DNA from: an uncultured Bacteroides sp. | GTDB lineage: Bacteria > Bacteroidota > Bacteroidia > Bacteroidales > Bacteroidaceae | Length of the DNA stretch: 6,386 bases | Assembly: GCA_900551645.1 (NCBI GenBank) | Contig: URWP01000162.1 | Span: forward strand, 1-6,386 | Direction: 5' to 3' | Part shown: positions 1 through 6,314 of the stretch, in pieces | Layout: each line of letters opens with the position of its first letter | Position numbering within the stretch: the stretch's first letter is position 1 | The notes under the pieces: model-generated | Databases searched by the model: none | Told to the model about the DNA's origin: nothing | Seen by the model: only the letters and a program-made list of their open reading frames with translations | Translations under genes and position numbers: made by a program

Positions 1-1032
1 TATCCGTTTGGAGACACTTACTATTCAAGTACACGTCCAAGCGCCTACAATACTAAGTTAAAATGGGAACAGACTACGACCTACAATGCTGGATTCGATT
101 TCGGCTTCCTAAATGGACGTATTGCCGGTAGCATTGATGGATATTTCCGCGAAACAAACGACTTGCTGAACCAAGTAAAGATTCCAGTTGGAACAAACTT
201 TAATGCACAGATGTATCAGAATATCGGTTCATTGGAGAACTATGGTGTAGAATTCTCTATCAACGCTAAACCGATTGTAACGAAAGACTTCATGTGGGAT
301 TTGACCTATAACTTCACTTGGAACCACAACGAAATTACAGAACTGACTGGTGGTAACGATGCCGACTATTATGTAGAGACTGGTAATTCCATTGCTGCAG
401 GTAACAATACCAAGGTTCAGGCAAACAAGGTAGGATATCCGGCCAACTCATTCTATGTATATCAGCAGGTATACGATGAAAACGGTAAACCAATTGAAAA
501 TACCTATGTAGACCGCAATGGTGACGGTATCATCAACGCTTCTGATAAATACATGTACAAAAAACCGGCAGCCGATTTCCTGATGGGTCTTACCTCAAAA
601 ATGACCTACAAAGCTTGGGACTTCAGCTTCTCACTGCGAGCCAGTTTGAACAACTATGTCTACTATAACTTCCTGGTAGGAAAGGCAAACAGCAGTTCTT
701 CCGGATTGTTCTCAAATACAGCTTTCTCAAACATTACACCGGAAAGTATTGAGTTGGGATTCTCAGGACAAGGAGAATATTACATGAGCGACTATTTTGT
801 ACGTAATGCTTCCTTCCTCCGTTGTGACAATATCACATTGGGATATTCATTCAAAGATTTGTTGAAGTCATCTTCATACAAAGGTATTGGTGGACGTATC
901 TATGCAACTTGCCAGAACCCGTTCATCATCACAAAATATCCAGGACTTGACCCGGAAGTTCAGAGTGGCATCGACTCAAACCCGTATCCACGTGCATTGA
1001 CATTCTTATTAGGAGTAAGCTTACAGTTCTAA
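1..1032 (+). CDS. susC: SusC-type TonB-dependent outer-membrane transporter, C-terminal part (5' end outside window)
   Basis: The frame is open from base 1 and encodes the last 343 residues of a protein whose family is usually about 1000 residues, so the signal peptide, carboxypeptidase-like domain, TonB box and plug lie outside the window. What is visible is the C-terminal half of a 22-stranded barrel. The segment LKWEQTTTYNAGFDF at residues 21-35 is a family hallmark, followed by GRIAGSIDGYFRETNDLL. The protein ends in GVSLQF, with the terminal phenylalanine expected of a BAM-assembled outer-membrane protein. SusC imports oligosaccharides across the outer membrane using TonB energy, with SusD as a lid. 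Only 21 bases separate its stop from the chosen susD start, so the two are co-transcribed. The starch specificity is inferred from the adjacent SusD, not from this fragment. A TTG at 163 could be read as a start but lies inside the barrel. Confidence 0.95.
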   Translation, partial: YPFGDTYYSSTRPSAYNTKLKWEQTTTYNAGFDFGFLNGRIAGSIDGYFRETNDLLNQVKIPVGTNFNAQMYQNIGSLENYGVEFSINAKPIVTKDFMWDLTYNFTWNHNEITELTGGNDADYYVETGNSIAAGNNTKVQANKVGYPANSFYVYQQVYDENGKPIENTYVDRNGDGIINASDKYMYKKPAADFLMGLTSKMTYKAWDFSFSLRASLNNYVYYNFLVGKANSSSSGLFSNTAFSNITPESIELGFSGQGEYYMSDYFVRNASFLRCDNITLGYSFKDLLKSSSYKGIGGRIYATCQNPFIITKYPGLDPEVQSGIDSNPYPRALTFLLGVSLQF

Positions 1033-1053
1033 TCCATGAAAAAACAGTATCAT

Positions 1054-2724
1054 ATGAAAAAGAAATATCTTAAACATATATTCTCAGCCGCTTTCATTAT
1101 GGCGACTGCACTGGGAAATGTATCATGTATCAACGACCTTGATATCAGCTCCATTGACCCTCAAACATCTCCGGCTTTTGACCAGGCCAGTGCCTTTGTA
1201 AAACAATACTCCATGCTGGGATTAACCGGTCAGCAGGGACTGGCAGGTAAACCTGACCTGGACGGACAGGATGAAGGAGAATCAGGATTCTACCGTACCA
1301 CCTTCAACTGTCAGGAACTCTCAACCGATGAATGTGTATGGGTATGGCAAGACAACGTAGATATTCCACAATTTACCGGAATGTCTTGGAATTCTTCCAG
1401 CCAACGTACAGAATGGGTTTATGTTCGTTTAGGTTATGATGTCACTCAAATGAACTTCTTCCTTGACCAAATAGCAGAAATCAACGACGAGGAAACCAAC
1501 AGACAACGTTCAGAAGTCCGTTTCTTACGTGCTTTACATTATTGGTACTTCTTGGATCTCTTCGGAAAAGCTCCATTCAAGGAACATTTCGATACTGAAA
1601 CCTTACCGGTAGAAAAAGGTGGAAAAGACTTGTATGACTTTATCCAGAAAGAACTTGAAGAATCTGAAGCAGATATGTACGAACCAGGACAAGCCCCATT
1701 CGGACGTGCTGATAAAGCTGCTAACTGGTTATTACGTGCCCGTTTATATCTGAATGCTGAAGTATATACAGGTACAGCTGACTATGAGAATGCTAAAATC
1801 TATGCCGATAAAGTCATCAATTCCGGTTATTATGAATTGTGCGACGATTATAAGCTGATGTTCATGGCAGACAATGACCAAAATACAAAAGCAATGAAGG
1901 AAATCATTCTTCCTATCCGTCAGGATGGTGTAAAAACCCGAAACTATGGAGGATCCACTTACTTGATTTGCGGTACTCGTACCGGAGGTATGCCACATAT
2001 GGGTACAACAAACGGATGGTCTTGTCTGATTGCACGTAATGCATTGGTCAACAAGTTCTTCCCGAACGGTGATGTACCTATGATTCCGGACGATGTTGAG
2101 GTTCCTACCCAAGAACAGTTTGCCAATGACGCCGAAATCGATGCATGGGATGCACAATATGGTGTACGTACCGAAGACATCGTTGCAGCTGCAGGCGATG
2201 ACCGTGCCATGTTCTACTCTGGTGCCGGAGGTGGAAGACGCACTATCGACCCTGATAAGATTGCCAATTTCCAAAGCGGATTGTCTATTGTAAAATGGCA
2301 GAATATCCGTTCTGATGGTGCTGCTACCAGCCATACCGAATATCCGGATACAGACATTCCATTGTTCCGTTTAGCAGAGGCTTATCTGACACATGCCGAA
2401 GCATGCTTCCGTCTGAATGACAAGAATACTGCCCTGAGCGATATCCAGACTTTACGTAGCAAACGTGGATGTACAACCCAGCCTTCTCTGGCAGACCTGA
2501 CAGAGACCTACATTTTGGACGAATGGGCACGTGAATTCTATCTGGAAGGACGTCGTCGTAGCGATTTGATTCGTTTTGACAGCTTTACCACCAGCAAATA
2601 TTTGTGGGACTGGAAAGGTGGAGTCAAGAACGGACAAGCAGTAAGCGATATCTACAACGTATTCCCAATTCCAGAATCAGATATCAACAACAATCCTAAC
2701 ATGTCACAGAACGAGGGTTATTAA
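1054..2724 (+). CDS. susD: SusD starch-binding outer-membrane lipoprotein
   Basis: SusD is a surface lipoprotein that binds starch or malto-oligosaccharides and caps SusC. The 556-residue product is close to the usual 550. It has a lipoprotein signal peptide ending NVSC (Cys25), then INDLD, an acidic surface-export type sequence. Helical TPR-like segments include RFLRALHYWYFLDLFG (156-171), RLAEAYLTHAEA (439-450) and EFYLEGRRRSDLIRF (494-508). The C-terminus carries the family ending PIPESDINNNPNMSQNEGY. Starch-contacting residues known in B. thetaiotaomicron SusD (R81, W96, W98, N101, Y296, W320, from memory) correspond here to R81, W96, W98, N101, Y298 and W322. I chose ATG 1054 over ATG 1036 because it gives a 25-residue signal region and numbering that matches that protein exactly through N101. 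Neither start has a Shine-Dalgarno. Using 1036 would add six residues. Confidence 0.96.
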   Translation: MKKKYLKHIFSAAFIMATALGNVSCINDLDISSIDPQTSPAFDQASAFVKQYSMLGLTGQQGLAGKPDLDGQDEGESGFYRTTFNCQELSTDECVWVWQDNVDIPQFTGMSWNSSSQRTEWVYVRLGYDVTQMNFFLDQIAEINDEETNRQRSEVRFLRALHYWYFLDLFGKAPFKEHFDTETLPVEKGGKDLYDFIQKELEESEADMYEPGQAPFGRADKAANWLLRARLYLNAEVYTGTADYENAKIYADKVINSGYYELCDDYKLMFMADNDQNTKAMKEIILPIRQDGVKTRNYGGSTYLICGTRTGGMPHMGTTNGWSCLIARNALVNKFFPNGDVPMIPDDVEVPTQEQFANDAEIDAWDAQYGVRTEDIVAAAGDDRAMFYSGAGGGRRTIDPDKIANFQSGLSIVKWQNIRSDGAATSHTEYPDTDIPLFRLAEAYLTHAEACFRLNDKNTALSDIQTLRSKRGCTTQPSLADLTETYILDEWAREFYLEGRRRSDLIRFDSFTTSKYLWDWKGGVKNGQAVSDIYNVFPIPESDINNNPNMSQNEGY

Positions 2725-2742
2725 TTTTAAAAAAGGAAAAGT

Positions 2743-3801
2743 ATGAAACATCTAACTATAATGGCATATTGCTTGACAGGCCTCTTTGCTCTGACAGCCT
2801 GTGAAAGCGACAGAGATGAGAATCCCACCATCAAACAGCCGACTACATTTCAGCTAAATATATCAGCAAGTGAAGTATACGATCTGGAAGCTAATTCTAC
2901 TATCCAGTGGGGATGTGTAGCTCCTGATTACGGATACAGTGCACCGCTCACCTATTCTATTCAGATTAATAAGGATGATAACTGGACCGAAGCCGAAGGC
3001 GATACTCCAGCATCCTACAAGACGCTGGAAACTACCTACACTTCACCTACATTCTCTATCAAGACAGAAGAGTTGAACAAGAGTTTGATTCTTTTGAATG
3101 AATGGTATGATGAAGCAACCTTCCCATCAACAGCAGAAGTATATGTACGTGTACAATCTTCACTTAGTACAACAGATGACTACAAATGTTATTCTGAAAC
3201 AATGAAGGTCAATGTAAAACCTTATTATACCAAGGTCTCTACAGAACCTGCTAAACTCTATATAGTAGGCGACCATCAAGGATGGGCAACAGACGGTACT
3301 GCTCCTCTGATTATTGCCAGCGACGATGCTGGAACTACATTCAGTGGTTATGCACAATTGAATAAAGAATTCAAATTCATGACTACTACTTCTTGGAACG
3401 ATCCAAACTATGGTGGTTCAAACGGCACTTTGGAACAAGGTGGAGGTAATATCACAGTTAGTAAACCAGGATTCTACCAGATTGATGTAAACCTGAGTAA
3501 AATGACTTATAAACTCCAGACCTGTACATGGGGTGTCGTAGGCGATGCAACCCCTGGTGGATGGGATTCTGACATCCAGCTCACTTACAATGAAGAAAGT
3601 AAAGCATTGGAAGCTAAAGCTACATTAAGTGGAGGAGAAATCAAGTTCCGTCAGGATGGTGCTTGGAATATTTCACTCGGAGGCAGCCTGGAAGAATTGG
3701 TGTTGAACGGTGGAAACATCGCTGTCAATGCAGGTACTTATACCATCAAATTGTATCTGTCAGACGGTACTTACCATGCCGAACTTATTCCGGAAGAATA
3801 A
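2743..3801 (+). CDS. susE: SusE-like surface starch-binding lipoprotein
   Basis: This 352-residue lipoprotein has a short signal peptide ending LTAC (Cys20), followed by ESDRDENP, a strongly acidic start typical of Bacteroidetes surface lipoproteins. Residues about 22-160 form the SusE N-terminal Ig-like domain, which acts as a spacer. Two tandem starch-binding modules follow. The first starts near YIVGDHQGW (173-181), with K211 and W218 further in. The second starts at WGVVGDATPGGWD (263-275), with the equivalent FRQDGAW (302-308) further in. The repeated early Trp plus later Lys/Arg and Trp fits the aromatic platform of SusE/SusF carbohydrate sites; this equivalence is inferred. Two modules fit SusE, whereas SusF has three. 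It starts 18 bases after susD with an AAAAGGAAAA purine tract as a modest ribosome site. It probably holds long glucans at the surface for SusCD. It is the last gene before a strong terminator. Confidence 0.9.
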   Translation: MKHLTIMAYCLTGLFALTACESDRDENPTIKQPTTFQLNISASEVYDLEANSTIQWGCVAPDYGYSAPLTYSIQINKDDNWTEAEGDTPASYKTLETTYTSPTFSIKTEELNKSLILLNEWYDEATFPSTAEVYVRVQSSLSTTDDYKCYSETMKVNVKPYYTKVSTEPAKLYIVGDHQGWATDGTAPLIIASDDAGTTFSGYAQLNKEFKFMTTTSWNDPNYGGSNGTLEQGGGNITVSKPGFYQIDVNLSKMTYKLQTCTWGVVGDATPGGWDSDIQLTYNEESKALEAKATLSGGEIKFRQDGAWNISLGGSLEELVLNGGNIAVNAGTYTIKLYLSDGTYHAELIPEE

Positions 3802-3825
3802 TCGTTTGACATAAAGTCTATTACC

Positions 3826-3858
3826 AAGAGGGTGTGCCATGTGACACACCCTCTTTTT
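3826..3858 (+). terminator. Intrinsic terminator of the sus operon
   Basis: A perfect 11-bp stem (AAGAGGGTGTG at 3826-3836 with CACACCCTCTT at 3845-3855) encloses an 8-base loop and runs into TTTTT. It lies 24 bases after the susE stop, so most susCDE transcripts should end here. The A residues on the left arm give only a weak T tract on the opposite strand. Confidence 0.9.
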
Positions 3859-3865
3859 ATATCCA

Positions 3866-3873
3866 TACGTTTG
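3866..3873 (+). promoter_or_regulatory. Candidate Bacteroidetes -7 promoter box (TACGTTTG)
   Basis: TACGTTTG matches the TAnnTTTG consensus exactly, eight bases past the susE terminator and 73 bases before the next start codon. Transcription would begin near 3880. The expected -33 TTTG is missing, because that position falls in the terminator hairpin, so the call is tentative. It would make the downstream lipoprotein a separate transcription unit. Confidence 0.4.
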
Positions 3874-3946
3874 AGTTTATTAACACTCTGTAAAAGTAAA
3901 ACTGCTGAATCCCGACGTTTCTTTCAGAAAAGTAAATCAAACTACT

Positions 3947-5278
3947 ATGAAGAAACAAAGTTATTACAACTATCTCAGGATCTGTGGGCTTATTGCTACG
4001 ATCATGATGTCGGCCTGTGGAAGCTACAGTCTGGAAGAAGAATCAGAAGGAGCTACCTCTTCCAAAGGATATCAGATGAGTCTGAATGTAAGAAGTAACA
4101 GTGGAGACACAGAACAGTATTATCCATTGACAGTCTTTCTATTCAACGAAGAAGGTGAACTGATAGAAAGAAAAGAACTGGTGGATAAAGAAGAAACATT
4201 CTCCAAGACATTAGGAAAAGGCAACTATACCCTTACCGCCTTTTCAGGCCTGTCAGAAGAGTTTTTCGACATACCAGAAACTCCACAAATAAATGACATT
4301 CTACATTCACAAACAGAAACTAAGATAGAGACTCCTCTCTTATCCGGACAAAGTAAGATTTCCCTAACAGAAAACACCCAAGTCAACATAGCCTTATCAT
4401 ATGCAGTATCAGCTTTAAATTTTTCGCTCCAATCCGTTCCAGAAGACGCTACAGGAGTAGAGGTACAAGTAACTCCCATCAGTTCAGGTATCTCATTTCT
4501 AGGTAATTATACAAACGACAACCAATCAAGCACTTTTTCTTGCACTCAAATTGATAAAAGTTGGGAAAGTGGCACATTCTATGTTTTTCCATCCGAAAGT
4601 AATCGGACCAATTTAAGCATCACAATCAAACGCCCAGGAGGTAACGAAACTTATTCATACACCTATACTGACATGCTGCAGCCAGCACAACCTTATCATT
4701 TCACAGGAACCTACCAAGAAGGAGTTTCCATGGGAAGCACTTTCGAAATAGAAGGATGGAAACCTAGTATCGGCATCGATTTTAATCTTAATGAAGAAGT
4801 GTCCGACGAAAATAATAACGATGATACTGATGTAGATACAGAAACCATACTTCGTGCTCCTCAATTACCGGTAGCCGACAAAATATGGGGATACTTCTAT
4901 GTATGGAAAGTAGAGACAATATCTGAGACTGAGGTTATAGCCACCCTCATCAGTCCCGACCAATGGAGAGTATTAGCAGCCGATGCGCCGGGAATCATTG
5001 AAGAATATAGTATTGATCACCTGGATGGCTGGAGAATGTTCACTATGGATGAAGCTAAAGAATTTAAAAAACAATTTGCCTCCACACTGGATGAATTAAA
5101 CTATTTTCTTGACGACAATGGCCTAGACAGGTTCTATAGAAATGACGGAGAACGGTATCTCTGCGAAGAGGCAACCAAAACATTCAGCTTCAACAATAAT
5201 CAGATTTTGAATGCCGGAAAAACCGTCAAATACTACCTGCGCGGAGTCAAAACCGTCCGGGTAAAACTGGAAGAATAA
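3947..5278 (+). CDS. Fimbrillin-like (Mfa2/FimB-type) lipoprotein with extra C-terminal domain
   Basis: This is a 443-residue predicted outer-membrane lipoprotein. A hydrophobic signal peptide ends MSAC (Cys24) and is followed by SYSLEEESE, again acidic. Residues about 40-165 show the fimbrillin/Mfa2 pattern: LTVFLFNEEGELI, then GNYTLTAFSGL, then an alternating segment ending NIALSYAVSALNFSL. Residues about 165-275 look like the second beta domain, ending in YHFTGTY. An Asp/Asn/Glu-rich linker (about 281-303) leads to a C-terminal region of about 140 residues with GYFYVWKVETI, DGWRMFTMDEAKEF (W362) and a final GKTVKYYLRGVKTVRVK. The last two segments loosely recall lectin-fold modules such as DUF1566 or the Fibrobacter paralogous domain, but that is a guess. 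Family assignment is by pattern only. A role as a surface or pilus-associated adhesin is inferred. The gene sits behind the sus terminator and ends at a bidirectional terminator, so it may be monocistronic. No Shine-Dalgarno precedes the start. Confidence 0.75.
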   Translation: MKKQSYYNYLRICGLIATIMMSACGSYSLEEESEGATSSKGYQMSLNVRSNSGDTEQYYPLTVFLFNEEGELIERKELVDKEETFSKTLGKGNYTLTAFSGLSEEFFDIPETPQINDILHSQTETKIETPLLSGQSKISLTENTQVNIALSYAVSALNFSLQSVPEDATGVEVQVTPISSGISFLGNYTNDNQSSTFSCTQIDKSWESGTFYVFPSESNRTNLSITIKRPGGNETYSYTYTDMLQPAQPYHFTGTYQEGVSMGSTFEIEGWKPSIGIDFNLNEEVSDENNNDDTDVDTETILRAPQLPVADKIWGYFYVWKVETISETEVIATLISPDQWRVLAADAPGIIEEYSIDHLDGWRMFTMDEAKEFKKQFASTLDELNYFLDDNGLDRFYRNDGERYLCEEATKTFSFNNNQILNAGKTVKYYLRGVKTVRVKLEE

Positions 5279-5287
5279 GGAAATGCT

Positions 5288-5333
5288 AAAAGGCTGTAAA
5301 GCTCCTACAATAAGGAACTCTACAGCCTCTTTT
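5288..5333. terminator. Bidirectional terminator between convergent genes
   Basis: The outer stem pairs AGGCTGTA (5291-5298) with TACAGCCT (5321-5328). A short inner stem, TCCT (5303-5306) with AGGA (5313-5316), tightens the loop. The right side runs CTTTT and the left side is AAAA, giving a T tract on each strand. It lies between the stop of the lipoprotein gene (+) and the stop of the DUF3109 gene (-), so it can end both transcripts. Confidence 0.85.
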
Positions 5334-5362
5334 CATTCCATATTATCCTAAAATAGACAGAA

Positions 5363-5950
5363 TCAAATCAAATGTTGGTTCTTCAACTCTTCTGCTACAC
5401 TTTCCAGTTCCTGATACCAGGCCTCACCGAATTTACGGATCAACGGCTCCTTCAGGAATTTATAGACAGGTACATTTTCCTTCTGTCCTAACAGTACAGC
5501 TGCCTTACAGACATCCCAACGATGATAACTCACCGATTTATACGGTCCATAATCACCGATACGAATAGGATATAAATGACAGGAAACCGGCTTGTAGAAA
5601 TTACATCGCCCTTCGCGATAGGCCTTCTCGATAGCACAGTAACAACAGCCTTTTTCATCATAACAGGTAAAGACACAATCCTTCCCGTTAACTATGGATG
5701 TAACCAAATCGCCTTCCTGATCGGTATATACCACCCCCTGTCTGTCTATAACCGCACGTGCTTCGGGCGACAATTCATCCCATACGACCGGAAGCACTTC
5801 TTCCAATTTTTCAACTTCTTCCAGCTCCACCGGAGCTCCCGCATCACCTTCTATACAGCACTCTCCCTTGCAAGCGTCCAGATTACATAGAAATTTTTCA
5901 CGGAATACGTCCAGACTAATGACTACATCGTCTATTTGAACCATGCTCAT
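5363..5950 (-). CDS. DUF3109 family cysteine-rich protein
   Basis: The 195-residue product has no signal peptide and is probably cytoplasmic. It matches the DUF3109 family, which is widespread in Bacteroidetes and related in style to YkgJ-type metal-chelating proteins. It has twelve cysteines. The N-terminal group is CNLDACKGECC (22-32). A central cluster follows: C92, C96, C102, C103, C105 and C116. Then come SCHLYPIR (C124, H125) and HRWDVC (C148). Such spacing suggests binding of zinc or an iron-sulfur cluster, but the biochemical role is not known to me. The ATG at 5950 and a second at 5944 (residue 3) are both plausible starts. The chosen one lies about 30 bases behind an exact -7 promoter box. 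The gene converges on the fimbrillin-like gene and appears to be its own transcription unit. Confidence 0.93.
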   Translation of the reverse strand: MSMVQIDDVVISLDVFREKFLCNLDACKGECCIEGDAGAPVELEEVEKLEEVLPVVWDELSPEARAVIDRQGVVYTDQEGDLVTSIVNGKDCVFTCYDEKGCCYCAIEKAYREGRCNFYKPVSCHLYPIRIGDYGPYKSVSYHRWDVCKAAVLLGQKENVPVYKFLKEPLIRKFGEAWYQELESVAEELKNQHLI

Positions 5951-5980
5951 AATTCAATTCTTTGAAAATAAATCCGACTG

Positions 5981-5988
5981 CAAAGATA
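5981..5988 (-). promoter_or_regulatory. Promoter -7 box for the DUF3109 gene (TATCTTTG)
   Basis: Read on the minus strand, TATCTTTG is an exact TAnnTTTG match. It predicts a start of transcription near 5975 and a leader of about 25 bases. A minus-strand TTTG occurs at 6006-6003, but its 14-base spacing is shorter than the usual 19 or so, so the -33 element is weak or degenerate. Confidence 0.6.
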
Positions 5989-6006
5989 CGATTTTTCCCT
6001 CACAAA

Positions 6007-6022
6007 AAACGAACGTCCGTTT
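6007..6022. promoter_or_regulatory. Palindromic operator-like site 1
   Basis: AAACGAACGTCCGTTT is a 16-bp palindrome around ACGT, broken only by one symmetric mismatch pair (positions 6 and 11). It lies about 32-47 bases upstream of the predicted DUF3109 transcription start, overlapping the -33 region, where a repressor would block RNA polymerase. The style resembles TetR-family operators, though no regulator is visible in the window. Confidence 0.5.
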
Positions 6023-6050
6023 GAATGAAAACATGAGATTGTTTTACACC

Positions 6051-6066
6051 AAACGAACGTTCATCG
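6051..6066. promoter_or_regulatory. Palindromic operator-like site 2
   Basis: This site begins with the same 10-mer as site 1, AAACGAACGT, exactly 44 bases away (about four helical turns). It has a perfect GAACGTTC core but a degenerate right flank (ATCG). Two sites on roughly the same DNA face fit cooperative binding or looping by one regulator. The link to DUF3109 control is inferred from position. Confidence 0.42.
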
Positions 6067-6089
6067 TCCTCCATGCGTGAGGACGTTTT
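6065..6089 (+). terminator. Short GC-rich hairpin with T tract, terminator-like on + strand
   Basis: CGTCCTC (6065-6071) pairs perfectly with GAGGACG (6079-6085) around a 7-base loop and is followed by TTTT on the + strand. No + strand gene precedes it within 780 bases. It could therefore end an unannotated short RNA, stop stray transcription, or be a binding-site inverted repeat. The minus strand has no T tract after it. Confidence 0.4.
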
Positions 6090-6135
6090 AAAAAAAGCAA
6101 AACACAACTGATTACCAACCTGTTAAATATCCAGC

Positions 6136-6178
6136 AGATTATTGATTCATCCAAACTGCCAGATAGTTTCAATAATCT
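6136..6178. repeat. Nested inverted repeat (hairpin)
   Basis: AGATTATTG (6136-6144) pairs with CAATAATCT (6170-6178). Directly inside, AAACT (6153-6157) pairs with AGTTT (6165-6169) around a 7-base loop, leaving an 8-base bulge on one side. It lies between the efflux-operon terminator and the operator-like sites. No T tract follows on either strand, so it is not an ordinary terminator. Confidence 0.5.
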
Positions 6179-6196
6179 TACTATTTAGTTTAACCG

Positions 6197-6298
6197 AAAA
6201 AAGCCCCTTGCAATGTATCCATTACCTCTATGAAGATGTGAAAAAAATTGATTATGAATGTGAAAAGATTAAATCTCCGGATACACTGTCAAAGGGGC
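6197..6298 (-). terminator. Large-loop terminator of the efflux operon
   Basis: On the minus strand the arm at 6298-6279 (GCCCCTTTGACAGTGTATCC) can pair with the arm at 6220-6203 (GGATACATTGCAAGGGGC), with GU pairs and a two-base length difference. It is followed by TTTTTT (6202-6197). The first arm starts 16 bases after the efflux gene stop, as expected for its terminator. The 58-base loop is unusually long and contains two related tracts, TGAAGATGTGAAAA (6231-6244) and TGAATGTGAAAA (6255-6266). Confidence 0.65.
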
Positions 6299-6314
6299 CA
6301 TTATAGTTCATCTT

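Larger units (their letters stand above)
5951..6314. other. 364-base intergenic region rich in inverted repeats
   Basis: No coding frame is convincing on either strand between the efflux gene stop and the DUF3109 start. From right to left the region holds a large-loop terminator (6197-6298), a nested AT-rich hairpin (6136-6178), a short GC-rich hairpin (6065-6085), two related palindromes (6051-6066 and 6007-6022) and a promoter box (5981-5988). Each is listed separately. About 6090-6135 shows nothing further. Confidence 0.7.

Noticed and set aside
163..1032. A separate gene starting at the TTG at 163
   Set aside because: The frame is open and clearly SusC-like back to base 1, so this is only an internal codon of the truncated susC gene.
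1744..2334. Long minus-strand open frame of 196 codons inside susD
   Set aside because: It lies entirely antisense to a well-supported susD, has no family pattern, and its codons mirror the coding strand. The smaller frames at 1959-2210, 2324-2530 and 2452-2637 (-) and 2093-2293 (+) fail for the same reason.
3160..3357. Minus-strand open frame inside susE
   Set aside because: It is antisense to a confident CDS and shows no signal peptide, motif or promoter.
3832..4098. Plus-strand open frame of 88 codons between susE and the lipoprotein
   Set aside because: It begins inside the terminator hairpin and overlaps the lipoprotein start in another frame. Its residues look like out-of-frame translation.
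4225..4864. Minus-strand open frames inside the fimbrillin-like gene
   Set aside because: They are antisense to a CDS with a clear lipoprotein signal and long consistent beta-rich sequence, with no support of their own.
5576..5890. Plus-strand open frame of 104 codons opposite the DUF3109 gene
   Set aside because: The minus-strand frame has the conserved cysteine motifs of a known family. The plus frame has none and is a mirror artefact.
6007..6066. CRISPR-like repeat from the duplicated AAACGAACGT
   Set aside because: There are only two copies of ten bases with no regular spacer array. The palindromic context fits operators better.
6136..6298. Ends of an insertion sequence or integron attachment site
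   Set aside because: No transposase or integrase, no target-site duplication and no further copies are visible. The right-hand pair ends in GGGGC plus six T residues, which terminator function explains.
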